The notes: a model not told the origin generated them from the sequence alone. A stretch of DNA of 64,000 nt from Phallus indusiatus (GCA_027605045.1 JAQFWX010000003.1:124001-188000); one strand, 5' to 3'; positions 1-12,705 are shown, counted from the first letter of the stretch. Translations and numbers: made by a program.

Positions 1-711
1 CACGAAGAACCACACGCAGAACCACACGATGACTCCTTGAATTTGCCCGACATAAATATCCCCGTTCCTCAACTTCCGCCAACTCCACCTACGCTTAGTC
101 AAGAAATTCCGGCACAAGAGGAAGCAGGAGAACCTCTTGATGACAATAGTGGCAGCGATCCTCAATCACAGGAAGAGGAAACCCCAATTGAGGCATCGGG
201 ATCAACTACCGATGACCTGACAATTATAAACAGCATCGAATCACTTCGCTCGTTGGACGAGGTACCCGATGCAGAACCATTAGCTTCAACGAACGAAGCT
301 CCTCTTGTCGAGGAGCTTCAACCTGCTTCAGAATCGTCCGAGCTTCAAGAATTGCCAGCGCCAACGGCTGACCCAGAAACAAAGGATGATGCTGAAACGA
401 AAGAATCACCCGAAGTATCACATGAAGCCGAAGTTTCTTCTCCTCCCGATGCCATGGAGGACGAATCCCGCTTTTCCGAAAATGACAAGCAGGCAATTGA
501 AGTGGCTTTGCCAAACAAAGAAGCAAAGGCTGAAGGTGTCCAGACAAAGCCACATCCTCCAACAGCGTATGCCCAATATGACGATGAATTAGGCGACATG
601 TCCTTTGACGTGTTCAATGTTTCGTATCTCAAGGCTACGGTTGTAGCATTAGCTGCGTCAGGTCTTGGAGTCATGCTCGCTAACGGTGTTTACCGTCTTT
701 TTCGCGCATAA
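1..711 (+). CDS. Acidic, tail-anchored protein, 3' part (5' end outside window)
   Basis: The frame is open from base 1 to a TAA at 709-711, so this is the C-terminal part (about 236 residues) of a longer protein. Most of it is low complexity, rich in Glu, Pro, Ser and Asp, and predicted disordered. The last 30 residues contain one hydrophobic segment (KATVVALAASGLGVMLANGVY) followed by a short basic RLFRA tail, which is the shape of a C-terminal membrane anchor. The rest would then face the cytosol. I do not recognise the family. Nothing upstream is visible, so the start, length and any N-terminal domain are unknown. No in-frame intron signal is needed in the visible part. Confidence 0.7.
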   Translation, partial: HEEPHAEPHDDSLNLPDINIPVPQLPPTPPTLSQEIPAQEEAGEPLDDNSGSDPQSQEEETPIEASGSTTDDLTIINSIESLRSLDEVPDAEPLASTNEAPLVEELQPASESSELQELPAPTADPETKDDAETKESPEVSHEAEVSSPPDAMEDESRFSENDKQAIEVALPNKEAKAEGVQTKPHPPTAYAQYDDELGDMSFDVFNVSYLKATVVALAASGLGVMLANGVYRLFRA

Positions 712-852
712 CAACGCATACTTCAATGTATGGACAACCTCACATTCCTTCGTTTTCTTGGCACCTATTTTTATTTTCACTTTGTATACATAGGAGATAA
801 TGTTAAAATACTATACCGGAGTTAAAATATGTTCTTATCTTACTTTGAAATC

Positions 853-1074
853 TCATTGCCTTGCTAGTAAACAATGAATATCTATATGGATAAATCCAAG
901 GCTTGAGCTTGATTCCGACGGTGCCCGACTCCTTGATTTTTTAAGCCAGTCTTGAATTTGTCTTGGACCGTGAAGAAGTAGAATACATGTTGCTCCATCC
1001 TGGAGCGATTTTACCGTTTCAAGCGGTGCGCTGGAGTCCACGTCGATTGAAACAGCGACACTCAGCTCTAACAT
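853..1074 (-). CDS. Possible small ORF of 73 codons
   Basis: An uninterrupted ATG-to-stop frame lies between the first gene and the LEA-like gene, on the opposite strand. The product would be 73 residues, begin MLELSVAVSIDVDSS, contain a mixed helical middle and end in a serine-rich stretch. No family is recognised. It sits just upstream of the CRE/TATA promoter of the next gene and could share it divergently. It may equally be chance. The rest of 712-1164 holds only AT-rich spacer. Confidence 0.25.
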   Translation of the reverse strand: MLELSVAVSIDVDSSAPLETVKSLQDGATCILLLHGPRQIQDWLKKSRSRAPSESSSSLGFIHIDIHCLLARQ

Positions 1075-1084
1075 GACACGACTA

Positions 1085-1128
1085 TGACGTCACGCGTAAG
1101 CTGTATGCAGCTCCATCAGCTATAAAAA
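1085..1128 (+). promoter_or_regulatory. CRE palindrome and TATA box upstream of LEA-like gene
   Basis: A perfect TGACGTCA palindrome (ATF/CREB-type bZIP site) lies at 1085-1092 and TATAAAAA at 1121-1128. The latter is 37 nt before the proposed ATG at 1165, so the transcript leader would be very short. CRE sites are used by Atf1/Sko1-type stress regulators in fungi, which suits a hydrophilic stress protein; binding itself is inferred. Confidence 0.5.
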
Positions 1129-1164
1129 CCCCACAGAAAGACAAATATCAGCATTATAGCAAAT

Positions 1165-2001
1165 ATGTCCGATAACAACAACAACAACATCGTTCCAACT
1201 ATTACAGAAAATGTTATTTATCCACCAGCGTAAGTTATTTTACATGCTCAAAGCTGAACGTATTGACAAATACGACATCATGATAGTCATGCTAATCAGG
1301 AAGCAAAACAAACTGGAAAAGCAACCGCCAACTCTACAGAACTTTACGAGAATAAAGCTGAGGACAGTATGTCAAGAGGTATCGACAATGCAAAGGTAAT
1401 GTGACCATTGTCGGGCCATCTCTCTCTCCAACTAAGGCATCGTTTGACTTTAGGTGAAGGCCTCTGAAGCAACTACCCAAGCGGGACAAGCCATGGATCA
1501 GTTTGAGGCAGCAATGAGCGCAAAAACCGATCAGGCCGTGAATGAAGGGAAGCACGATGTCAATGATGTCAAGACAACAAGTGTAGGATATGTCCAGCAA
1601 GCCAAAGATACCATCACGGATGTTGCCAATGCAGCCCAGGTTCGTGAGGAATGGGAATATAAGAGAGGCAAAGATACTGATTTAGCATCCAGGAATATGT
1701 TTCTGTAGGGTTGGAGGAACACACACCAGTCGATCCCAATGCACCGCAGGGTACCGGAGTGGTTTCATCATTACAGTCTGCCGCCAATGCAGCTTATGAG
1801 AAAGGCAAATCATATCTGGCAACGGCGCAAGAGACGGCGGAACCCCATGTACGAAGAGCCCAAGAGACGATTCAGCCACATGCGGAGAGCTTGATGGAGG
1901 CTGCCAAGCCATATGTGAACAAAGCGCAATCCACGTTATCGTCAGTGTTGGGCACTGGAACAACTGATCAGGATGGGAGAGACGATACGCCGAGAGTGTA
2001 G
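1165..2001 (+). CDS. LEA-like hydrophilic amphipathic-repeat protein
   Basis: Four exons keep frame: 1165-1229, 1287-1395, 1454-1643 and 1709-2001, giving 218 residues. The start follows a TATA box and CRE. The N-terminus is an Asn run (MSDNNNNNIV); the rest is a series of Ala/Lys/Glu/Gln-rich amphipathic repeats (EAKQTGKATANSTELYENKAE, QTAEPHVRRAQ, AKPYVNKAQS) without Cys, signal peptide or membrane segment. Such composition is typical of late-embryogenesis-abundant-like proteins that fold on drying and protect membranes or enzymes. A lipid-droplet perilipin-like protein is an alternative because of the repeated A-x-P-x-V-x-K-A units. It is tail-to-tail with the ABC1 kinase, with about 215 nt between stops. 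Confidence 0.7.
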
Positions 2002-2216
2002 TAGTGGATGATGTAGTGTCAAATATGTACAAGTCAAGTAATGCATACCCAGTTTTTATGTATCAATGGTTGGGTTCGAGATATATAATGAAGATTAGTT
2101 ATTCTGAACGTCCATTTTCGGTCAATAGTGATGATTCCTAATTTACAATCAGACATTGGGAGTTAACCTATACAAGCTGTCAGAGGTTTTCCGTAAAAGG
2201 AACACAAGACTGGGAC

Positions 2217-4655
2217 TTACAAATCATATCTGATAGAGTCGTCTATGTTAACAATAGCCGATGATACCAGTTCTCTAGCTTCGATCCAAACCCAGAACTG
2301 AAAAAAAGGATTAGAACTACAAGCAAGGCAGTTTGAACTTAGACTGTTACCTTGAGCATTGGGTCGAGGTTTTCAGTGTTAATCATATTCATCTTCTCTT
2401 GAGCGGCCATTTGTTTGCCTAATAATCTAAGGATGGGCAGCGAGCTCTTGAACAAGTCCAAATTGGGATTCAACTGTCGCCCGATTCCTTCTAATAGCAA
2501 AACGGCTAAAACCGTATTAATGAAGTCGCCTTCCATTTTGACATGATGCTGTCGAACGGATCTCAGGACATCAGTCAGAACTTCTGATATCTTGATTTTA
2601 GCCAGTGAGAAAGTTTTCGCTTTCACGTTCAAGACCAAATGTTGCATTTTTAGTGCAAACGTCTCGGGATCGACTGCAAGTTCTGGCGAACGACATCTTT
2701 CAACCATAAGTCGACCGGCTCGATAACCATCGAATTCTGCAATTGCCCTGAATAAATCCAGAAAGTTTCTTCGATTGTCCGTGTCCAGCGTGGTGACTAG
2801 GCCGGCATCTATGAATATCAGCTCGGGTTGGTATCCATCGGCGTAGACCTTATTGAGTTCATTACGCCATGTCGAGGTGTCGGACATGACGGACCGAAGA
2901 CGATTGACTATGCTTTCTCCAGCCTCAGTGGAAAACTCGTCTGTCGGTGGTGAAGTCCTGAAGAGTGACGAGAGTGTGCTTCGGACGAGAAAGCTCGTGG
3001 AGGGCTTGTAGAACTTGATCATGATATTCCCTGGATGTAAATCCGAATGAACGAAATTGTCCAATAAAAGCATTTTCTAAGGCGGTGCGTATAAGACACA
3101 CAAATGATGCAGATGATTCACGGAACTTACCAGAAAAGCTTCAAGGCCCGATTCAGCAATGACATCGTCAAAGGGGCCTCCGCCGTGCTTTAGAAAGGCC
3201 TTTAAAGGAAGCGCATTCTCATACTCTTCAACAAGTACTTCTTGTGTTGTATAGTTGTCTAATGGTCGAGGGAATGAAACGGCGGCTCTCCGGGATGCAA
3301 AGTTTTCTTCGAACCTCTTAAGATTGCGAGCTTCTATGCGAAGATCAAGTTGTTCATGCATCATCCGTCCAAAGACTTCGACTTCTTCGGGTAACGATAT
3401 CCACTTCATTCCGGGGATCAGCGACAATGCTTGTGCGAAAAAGGAAATGATAGTGAGATCTCGCTGTATTGTTTTTGCTACATTGGGATGTTGAATCTTG
3501 ATGGCTACATGAGCCGTTGGCACCACTGGCGGTAATTCCGAGCCTGTGGTTATGGTTTGTAATGTTCTATTAGATGGTCTTTTTGGATCTAGGTATGAAG
3601 GCGGTAGTAGGTTGTGATGTAACTTGGCACGATACACCTGAAAGAAGACAGTTCAATATGGAGCTTTGGAAACGGAAAAGTAAGTATTACCTGTGCAATA
3701 GCACCGACACCAATTGGAACTGCATCAAATTCTTCAAAAACTTGGTCAAAAGGACGATTGAAGACTGTCTCAATAACATGCTTCGTGTGGCTCAAAGAAT
3801 GCGGTCGGACGTTTGAGTGTAAAGTTCCCATTCTTTCACAAAGAGCATCGGGAAATAGATCTGCCCTGGAGCCCGCCCATTGCGCCAACTAGTTGTCCAT
3901 GCGTGAATTCAAATGATAAAAGCGGAAGGCAACTAAAGATTCTTTACCTTTATGAATGTAGGCCCAGCCCTCTGCATCTGACGAATTAGAAAGTCATACC
4001 ACCAGAGTGCCCCCCAGCGTTCCCCTTCGATATGTGCCCGCCGATGTTTAAAGATCCTATCTCGCCTGCTCAAGACCTTCTTCCCGTTCCGAGAGCCGAT
4101 TAAAAGCATCGGCGAGGCTACAAAAACGGGAATAAAAAGCACGCAAAGGTATAGAAAGCGCCCCAGTGTCGACACTGGCTCGATGACATGCACCGAAAGG
4201 AATTTCCTAACTTTTCTCCAAAGTGTCCGGCTATCTAGATCTTCATATGGCGATGATATGAACGCTGGTTTCGATGTCTTATGTTGTTCCTGGCACGGAA
4301 TGATAGTTGGTGAAGAGAATATACCATCGATAGTCGACTTTGACTTTTTCGGATAAAAATAAATCGAAGCGAATCCGAATACTGGTACAAACCACAAGAC
4401 TGGCCGCTTTATCTTTGGTACACGCCTGGCATAGAATTCAATTTTGTCGAAGATAATGGTCGTGACTGTTTGGGTGAAAATGTTGTATCCCTAGGGTGGA
4501 TTTTATGAAATGCTCTCCGCTGGCATCTTTGCAGCAAGTGTGAGTTCACGAGACGGAATGTAGCAGTAGGCTTGTTGGGTGTTAACTAATGGCATCAAAA
4601 GATGTAGCATAGATCAAACTGGAATATTTGTTTGGCTCACCGATAAAAATATCAT
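2217..4655 (-). CDS. ABC1/UbiB-family atypical kinase, Cqd1/ADCK2-type
   Basis: Six exons read complement(2217-2297, 2351-3076, 3131-3637, 3691-3888, 3948-4490, 4641-4655), 689 residues. Family marks in order: hydrophobic segments near residues 30-45 and 105-125; WGALWWYDFLIRQMQRAGPTFIK; the nucleotide-loop equivalent GVGAIAQVYRAK; VAIKIQHP with the ATP lysine; HSDLHPGN with catalytic Asp about residue 433; and IDAGLV, the metal-binding Asp, about 511. This is the branch containing yeast Cqd1 (YPL109C) and human ADCK2, mitochondrial inner-membrane proteins tied to coenzyme Q distribution and lipid homeostasis. The usual KxGQ motif reads KLAQ here. The C-terminal exon (FWVWIEARELVSS...) follows a short intron. 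The five-codon first exon is the least certain part; an upstream open stretch could add residues. Confidence 0.85.
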
Positions 4656-5208
4656 ATCAGGTCTACCGTAAAAGATTGGTTCAACCGGCTGATCTCATGT
4701 TTAGAGCTTGGTGAAGTTTTTGAAAGAACGTATTCAAATCAACGTCATGGGCGGCAGGGAAGATTCCGACGGTCTTTCAAAAAAATTTCCCGAACCCAGA
4801 CGTCTTTTCACAGATTAAACAAGATTTATTATTTAATTTTCCTCTAGGTAAAAAAAGCATAGCGCATTTGTATACAAGTACCACGTGCAGATATTGCCGG
4901 AGTACAAGCAGGTCAAGTGTACAGTATTAGACCGGCGAGGGAGAAGGAAAAAAGCAGTATTGCATAAAAAAATCAAGGAGCGTGAAATCAACAGAAATAC
5001 AATGAGTGCGTGCATGAGATGAGGAAAAAAGAGAAAGAAAGAAACTGAAGAAAGAAAAGGATGCAGGAGTGGACGCGACGGCGCGATGAGTCAAGCCAAA
5101 TAAAATAATGATGTAAAGAAGAAACATTGAAAGGAGCGTGAATAAGACTACGTGAACGTGAGGGGAATGTGCATGTTAATAGCTAATAAGAGCTAGTCAA
5201 TACATGTT
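4656..5208. other. Intergenic spacer between ABC1 kinase and RhoGEF
   Basis: AT-rich sequence containing the promoter of the ABC1 kinase gene and the 3' flank of the RhoGEF gene. Purine-rich runs occur around 5020-5070. The short open frames here have low-complexity products and no conserved pattern. I see no further gene. Confidence 0.5.
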
Positions 5209-8200
5209 CTAAAAGAATGATTCGAGGCTGCGCATACCTCGACACCATGTCAGAGCTTGTGATGTAGATGGTGCGTCGAAATAAAGAATTGCTTTGTTAT
5301 CGACAATACGCAAAGCTACAAGACCCTTTAGTACGGATGATTCGAGAATATAAACAGCTTAAACGCTTACAATTGCCTTGAGTGATACTCGCCGGTACGG
5401 GTCGAGTTTGCATTCGTAGTACGGCCCAAAGGTCGACCTGTGCAGTTGGATCTTGCCCGCCCGAAGGATCTTTGCAAAGAACCAGTAAATCATTGCAAAG
5501 AATGCCAACCAAAGAACGAGGTGTTTCCTCAGGCGCAAGACATTCAATTTGAACAGTGGCCGCGTCACTTCCAGGAGTAGCCACATCGAAGGTCATGGAT
5601 GTTTTCCGGACTACACGTGTTAGCGTCAAAGACCCATCCATAATTAAACGTCTAAGGAAGGAAGAAAATATGAATGAGTTACGGCGGCATTGAGCGAGGG
5701 TTAGAAGTTGAGAACACGTACCTATGAGGTTGCACTAGAGGGCTGGGGAATTTGCCCCTTATTCGTGATTGCCATTGCACAAGCCGCCTACGAGATTCCG
5801 CTTCCCGTTTTCCTTCATTCATGTTATTGGCAAGCGACGCTATTTCTGATAGCGCCTTCTCCATAACATCCGATGGTAATTCGGGTTTCGGCGGAGTACA
5901 ACGAACCAATTCATCCAGCTGGAAAACAAAAACAATTCATAAATCTTTGAACTCTAAACAGCGCATAAAAGGAATCATACCAGCATGCGATATCGGGGTA
6001 TTCGTTGAACGGGCAATAAAAGGTATGCTTCTAAACTGATTTGAGAGTGGTTTGGACTCATTCGACAGCGCTTTAGGTATTGTTTAATACGTTTCCGTTG
6101 ACTTGAAGTGAGTGGTTGAAGACCCGGTGAATTACTCTCGCTCGAATTGGCGGTATTACTTCCAGGGCCTGCAAGGTGTACCGTGCTTGCATTAGGTGAG
6201 GTCACCGATGACCCCGGTACTCTACGATCCTGTGTCCATTGTTTCAACCTCTCGAAAGCGTTGTCAAAGTTACTAGAGAAAGAAGTATTAGATTAGATTA
6301 AGCAACGAAAACAAGGTTTCAGTACGCACTTTATATATGTGGAATACATCTTCATGAAGGCGGCATATGACACAAACACATGAGCAATAGCCACAGCCGC
6401 ATTCATAGAGATTTCCGTAGGAACCTCGGGATCTGCTTCTGGTTTACCGAACTTATCTTTCTTGGACTCTGGCACTATCGATTTGGCAGCTCGTTCCAAA
6501 GCAGGGAGGAAACTCTGAGTGTGGAAAGTATGTAAAGAATCAAGACCATTGAAAACCATTTTACGCTCTTGCTGAGGAATAACGGTCTCTTTTGTCGCGG
6601 CGAAGGTGTTAATTGGAACAGCGGCAGGTTTGACATATATATCAATAAGCTCTTGTAAGCCTTGAACATATGTTCGCTCCGTTCTATAGAAAAACCGTCA
6701 GCAACCTAAAATATGCAAAAGGCGCAATAAAAGAAAAACATACTGAACAATCTCTTTAATAATTTTCACCCGCCTCGACTTGTCTTCTTTATATTTACGA
6801 TCCTCCTCTCCTTTACTTCCATTACTATCCGTCGTTACAATACTCATAGTATTCATCCTCGACTCGTCAGTATATGTGGAAAGAGGGGAACCGGTAAACT
6901 CGGAAACTGATCTACTATCAGCAATCGTCGGCCGTCGTGCTCGCGCATCAGCTCCATCCGATGAAGAGGGGTTGGCTAAACTAGCTGAAGACGGCATAGC
7001 ACTAGGCATATTTCCTACGCCAGTCGCACTCGCAGCAGTGAGATCAGACATATCCCGAAGATAAGCCATGACGCTTCTCAACGCGCGTGCTTGACTGTGT
7101 TGCTGTTGTGTTTGTGTATTATTGTTATTGTTGTTATTTTCTGTCTCGGCTGAAACAAGTCCTTCGGCGGCTTGAGAAGTCGGTCTTTGCTCTCCTAAAA
7201 CTTTAGTTTGTTCCTCTTCCGTTTCTTCTAATGGTGTTATGAGCTCTTCGGTGAAAAAGGGTGATGTCGTAGGGATAGGGATGTTCAGAGACGGCGGTCC
7301 GTCAAGTGGAAGGAAGCTTCTGCGTTTCGCAGCACGAGATGTAGCGGGAGGAACAGTAAGTGATGGGCTTTGTGGAACAGTGTTGATTGGAGTAGAGCCC
7401 CTTGATGGTCCAGCAGAGAGAGGTGGCATTGGACTGAGGACGTTGCGCGTTGCAGCACGGGGGCGTGAGGAAATCGAGTTAGCTGAGACGGGAGTGGAAG
7501 GTAACTGAGGTCGAGGGGCAACAGCACTCTCAGGAGATGCTTGTGTTGATCGTGATGACAACGAACCGTACGGCTGAGGTAAACGAGGAACAGGCGGATC
7601 CGGGCGCATACGCCCCATACTCATCTTCTTCAAGAATCCCCATTTACCTTTCGGCTGCTTCTGAGGGGTTTCGGCTTTTCCTAAAGTAGAACTACTACCA
7701 CTAAACACTTGTGTCTTGCGTTTTTCCTCGTCTTCGCCATCGGCTTCTACGCCAGCATCAGCATCGAAAAAGCCTTCGCCAAGAGTCGGTCTCCGCCTTT
7801 GTACAGATGTGCCCGATAGACCTTGTGCAGCGCTGAGACTGGAATACTTTTTCGCGGAAAGTCGATCGTTCAAGATGATGGAAGAGGCAGGACCAACCGT
7901 ACCGATATCAGTTGTGTGAAGTTGACTCAGTTTGGGACGAGTATCTAATTTTTGAGCGAAGAAAGGTGGCCGTCTATCCGTCTCTGTGGTCTCACCTCCA
8001 TTGTCGTCGTCGTCGTTTTCGACTGCAGGAGCCATAGGTTCACTAGGTCCAATAACAGGTTCAAGAGCACGTCTCAACTCATCAGCGCTTCGCATCCTCC
8101 GCAGTTCCTTCTTCCTCTCTTCTTCGGTAGTATCCATCTTGGACGATGACGCTCCTGTATCACTTGATCGCAACCCGCCAAAGAAGTCGCTACCTTCGGA

Positions 8201-11200
8201 CTGACGTTGATAGCTACCGTATTCAGTCGCGCTTCCATAGTACCCAGAGTCTTCTACACTGCGTTGATTATATCGAGAACTAGTATAATCTGTAAGAGGA
8301 CGTTGCGATGCGGCCGAAGACGTGCGACTCCGAGAATTTCCTTGGTCCGCAATGAATGTAGCAATAGATCCATTGGCACTGCCCGCACTAAGGCGAGATC
8401 GACTTGGCGTTGACTTATTACGCGACAGCGGACGAAGATAAGGTGAAGGAGTACGTCGATCCGAAACTGAAAAGGTGGGCACTCGTTGAATAGGATTGGG
8501 CGTATTTTTGCCAATGTCTGCCAGTGCTTCTTCGATATCGCTGCTACTATTATGTTGACTTGGGCTGACGGGGGAAGATGTATAAGGAAGTAATGAAGGT
8601 GAGTTTAGCGATGTTGAGAATGAAAGCTGAGAATTTCCAGTAAGCGGAGCTGGCGAAATCGGAGGGGGCGTCAAGCCAGGTGATAGAACAGGTAACGAAG
8701 TTTTGGATGATGATGTTAAAATGCGCGGAACAATTGTGTTGTCCTCTTCTTCGGAAATAAACCGCCGCCCATTTGACATTTCTTGATCTGTCGTACCCAT
8801 GGGTATTGATGGTGATTCAGACTCGGAGCTCATGTTGGTGAAGGAAGCTGAACTAGGCGTTAAAATTTGAGGACGAGGGTCCGCGTGTAGGATACTCAGA
8901 TGGGAAGTGGATGTATCAGCATACATAGATAGACCCGGACCATACAGGGAATGATCGCGGCGAGGATAGATAGCCTTGGACTTGAGAGATTCGTTTGATG
9001 AAGTATTTTGATTATTAGGCTGCATTAACTGTCGCGCAGTAATGAGCGGAGATAGCAACGCTTTCCATGGCCCTTGGAACGGATTGCCCTCAACCTCCAG
9101 CTGTTCCAAAGTAGTTAGAAACGCCAGCCATGGGGGTAATGACATCATCTTATTCCGACGGATCGACAGAACGTTGAGCGCCTTCAATGCAGCCAATTCG
9201 GAAGGAAGCGTGGCTGAAGAACGCGTTTCCCAGAATGGATTAGTATACAAACGCAATCACCATAGTGAAAAAAAAAGGAAACGACGTACTTATTCCCGTG
9301 GCGTCAGCGATGAGCACGCGTAAATCTTCTAAATTGCTCAGCCAGGAAGGGAGAGCATGTAGCGGATTATTCGCAATGTTCAATTCCGTAAGCTGTGTAC
9401 AATGTGCCAAGGCGGGTGGTAGGACTCCCAGATGATTATTTGATATATCCAGTGCCAAAAGTGTTTGGGCGATGTTGGGTAAAGTCTGAGATAGTAGCGA
9501 GGGAATCAAACTGGGTGTTACTGACGACGTGAGCAACAAATGTGTGGTGCCTACGAACGATGTGTTTTTTTTGGAAAATCAAAATTTGATGGTGATGAAA
9601 AAGCAACGAGAAACAAAGCTCACCATTTGGTATATTTACGGCACTCACATCCTGACCCTCACCATGTACAATCAAACCACGACCCTCTTCAGCAACGACT
9701 ATTGCGGCTGTTCGGGCCTCTTCGTCCTCCTCATTAATCTCTTGAATGGGGTAGGGATATTCATCGGCGTCCGTTTCATCCTCACTGGCGCTCGTAAGAC
9801 CGCTCATGCTTGCGCTTCGAGAGCTGGGGGCAGTGCCTGCACGAGCACGCTGAGAAATATAGTTCATAACTAGAGGTAGTGAAGGGTGAGATTCCGATTG
9901 ATCGTGCTCTGGATCTGTGTCGCAATCTTCAGCATTTCTCCAGGTCGAAGGCAGAGATCGTTTGTAATATTGATCTGACCGAACAAACGGAGTGGGCGAG
10001 CCTGCATGAAATAAAAGGCGTATTATTATTATGTCAGTAAAAAAGCCAGGCACGCGATGATTGGGCAACTCGAGAGAAGGGAGGAAAAATTCGTGACCTG
10101 GGCGTCAACGAACGCTAAATTTAAAATTGGCGCCCATAAAATTTTTATTATAACGGAGGAAGAAGGAAATGGGTTTGTTCGCGGGAAAAGAATATGATTG
10201 AATGGATGAAGGGATAAATTTTGTAAGGCTCTCCGAGGATGCCTCGTGGATGGAAAATAAACGAAGAGTCTGAAAAAGAAAAACACACCGTCAAGTCTCG
10301 GATTAATGCCATGGCCATTGCCGTTATGAATTGATGATGGATAGTGGTCATTCAACCAAGTAGGAGAGGAATTGGCTACTGTCGCAACTGCGGTGCTGCT
10401 GTTGATTGCAAATGGCAAACGACCAATTGAGCCTTCTGAGGCTTCTCGGACTAATGGGCGCGAATAGGATGCTGAAGTGGAATAGGACGAAGGCATGGCG
10501 TTATCGCCCGTAATGGCAGAGCCAAGCTCCCATTCCTTGTCTTCAACATAAGGCATTTCATGGGACTCTTCTCTATTTTCAAATGACCCGAATCCGGCGC
10601 CTAAGGTCGAGAGGTCTGTGGAAGACAAAGGCGCACTTGCGCCTGAAGAAGTGTACGCACTGGAACGTGCGGAAGTGCTGGAAGAACCAGAAGCAACCAA
10701 GCCTGGAACTGGCGGATATGATGGAGGACTAGGGAACCCGGCTGGATCTGGGTATTGGCCATGGATTGGCAACTTTGGGGGACGAGCGAAGGAAGGCGGT
10801 GGGGTAACGGGGGTAAGGGGAGGGTATGCCTCGATGGGGTGTTCTGCTGGTGTCGAGGTTGGTACAACGGGGGAGGAATTCAAGGTTGGCAGTGGTGGTT
10901 TTGGTGGAGAAGGTGACATTGAAGGATATGCAACAGGCACGGACTGACTTCGGGAGCGGAGGGAAATCGTCGAGCTCGTGTGACTATGGCCGGTACGCGT
11001 CGCTATCTCCGTTAGATGAATGTGATGAGCTTGCGGAGTCAATGATGTGTCTAGTTGGACAGATTCTGGAGACAATATTGCCTTGGAATGCTCAGAAAAT
11101 GCGGGAAGGGCCTTGGCAGTCAGAACACGAGGATGTGCTTGTTCGGGGATGTTATTTGACTCGTCGCGATCAGGCGTGTTAGTTTCGTCTGCAAAATGTG

Positions 11201-12705
11201 ACATTGTCAGTTGTAGAAATTCTGGCAGTGCGACAACGCGCAGTTTCGTAAAAGAGACGCAAAGAACGTCTTAAATCGTAGAAAAGAGGAGGAAGGGGAG
11301 GAAAACGGCGAAGGGTGAAATAATATGAGAAGGGGTAAGGAGGGAGCTAAGCTCGAGCGCTAATATAAAAACGACTCCCACACCGAGCTGAGTTTGAAAA
11401 TCGAGAGGGACGGATCCCTCGGACCACCATATGGACCCACACAATTCTTGGGTTTCCAGTCCAAAAAAACGAAACACCAAAAAAAAAAGGATCTGGGCTT
11501 TCGTGTTAAAAAAACTCACCGAGGGGTGTAACGGAGCTTGTCACAGCGGCAGCGGGCAATGTCTCTAAAAATCTGCTTCCGTTGGGTGTAGCTGGAGGAG
11601 CAGCAGTAGCAGTAGCAGTAGCAGTAGCGGTAGCAACAGGAGTAGTGGTAGTGGTAGCAGTAACGTCGTTGTTTCCAGGTGTGGTTGGTCGACTCTTCGT
11701 CGATAGCTGTTTTCGCGATCTCGATCTGCTGATGGCTCGTTTTCTGGTCAACGTGGGTGTGGACGAGGGCGAGGGCGAAGGTAGTGGTGGTCCAGATAAT
11801 GTAGCAGCAGTAGCAGCAGAGAATTCGGGCGCCACTTTTTTCCTGACAATGTGCTCTTCGCGTGCAGGGGACGTGGGTCGGGAAAAGATCCCCGTGCGTC
11901 CACGTTCTGGACCGACAAATCTCGTGTTCTCCGCAAGATTCAGATTTCGGGGTAATTCTCCAACAACGTCATCATTTATCGGACTGTGCTCACTCATGGG
12001 CCTTGATTCTGGCGTGACCACCAATGGTGACGCTGGTGCGTGCACCGTCGATGCTCGTTTCAGTGCGGGGCTAGCAGGAGGCACTATATCAAGCTTCAAT
12101 CGCATCCTCGTGGCTGATATCGACACCGTCCGGCGTGGCAACGGTCGCGTTATTCCTCGCGTTTGTTGACTCAATAGATCCGAGAAGTTCTCGCTATAAC
12201 CATCGGATTTCATTTGGCCAATTCGCAAAGGAGTTGACGGCTCAGAACGTGTCTGCAATGCTGGTAGTCTTCCATCTGATGATGGAGAAATATCGTTGAA
12301 TTGTCCTGATGCATCCGCTGTTACCGCCTCTTTACTCGGAACTCGTGGTGGAGGTGTTGGTGGCGGCGCGTTCGGATCTTGAGGAGCAGCAGTAGTAATA
12401 TCGGTAGTAGTGATGATGTCTTTGCTTGGTACCGGCGGAGGTGGGGGACTAGGGACTGTATTGACATTGGTGGCTTCAAACCTCCTTAGTCTGTCAAGCG
12501 CCCCGGTGAAAAAGTTGGCATTCGCTTCTTCGTCCACTTCCGCGATTGGCGAAGATTGCAAAAACTTTGAAAAAGCGTTGTCAACCGTCAAAGGGCTGAC
12601 CAAACTACCACTATTTCCACCTATTTGCAAAGACGATAGTGGCCACTTCATATTCAACTCCTCGTCTTCATCAATCAGACCTCGCTTCCAGGCAGATGCG
12701 TCCAT
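5209..12705 (-). CDS. Large leucine-rich-repeat RhoGEF (DH-PH)
   Basis: Ten exons read complement(5209-5315, 5371-5651, 5722-5918, 5981-6272, 6330-6683, 6744-9213, 9290-9550, 9624-10001, 10289-11188, 11520-12705) and stay in frame over 2,141 residues. Residues 1 to about 820 are disordered, rich in Pro, Ser and Thr. About 830-975 carry leucine-rich repeats (LALDISNNHLGVLPPAL, LTELNIANNPLHALPSWL, LNVLSIRRNKMMSLPPWL). A long Ser-rich region follows. A Dbl-homology domain starts near 1725 (EIVQTERTYVQGLQELIDIY) and includes LLPVQRIPRYRMLLDELV; a PH domain with VDLWAVLRMQTRP and LRIVDNKAILYFDAP ends the protein. It should exchange GDP for GTP on a Rho-type GTPase at the cell cortex. The first exon joins the second across a 331 nt intron in correct phase; a shorter form starting at 11204 (MSHFADETN) is possible. 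Confidence 0.85.

Noticed and set aside
11204..11270. A separate gene starting at 11,204 (MSHFADETN) upstream of the LRR part
   Set aside because: The exon ending at 11,520 joins 11,188 in correct phase with good splice signals, and the total length stays divisible by three, so one long RhoGEF gene is favoured.
11582..12169. A 195-codon plus-strand frame rich in Val and Gly
   Set aside because: It is the mirror of Thr/Ala/Pro repeats on the real minus-strand RhoGEF exon.
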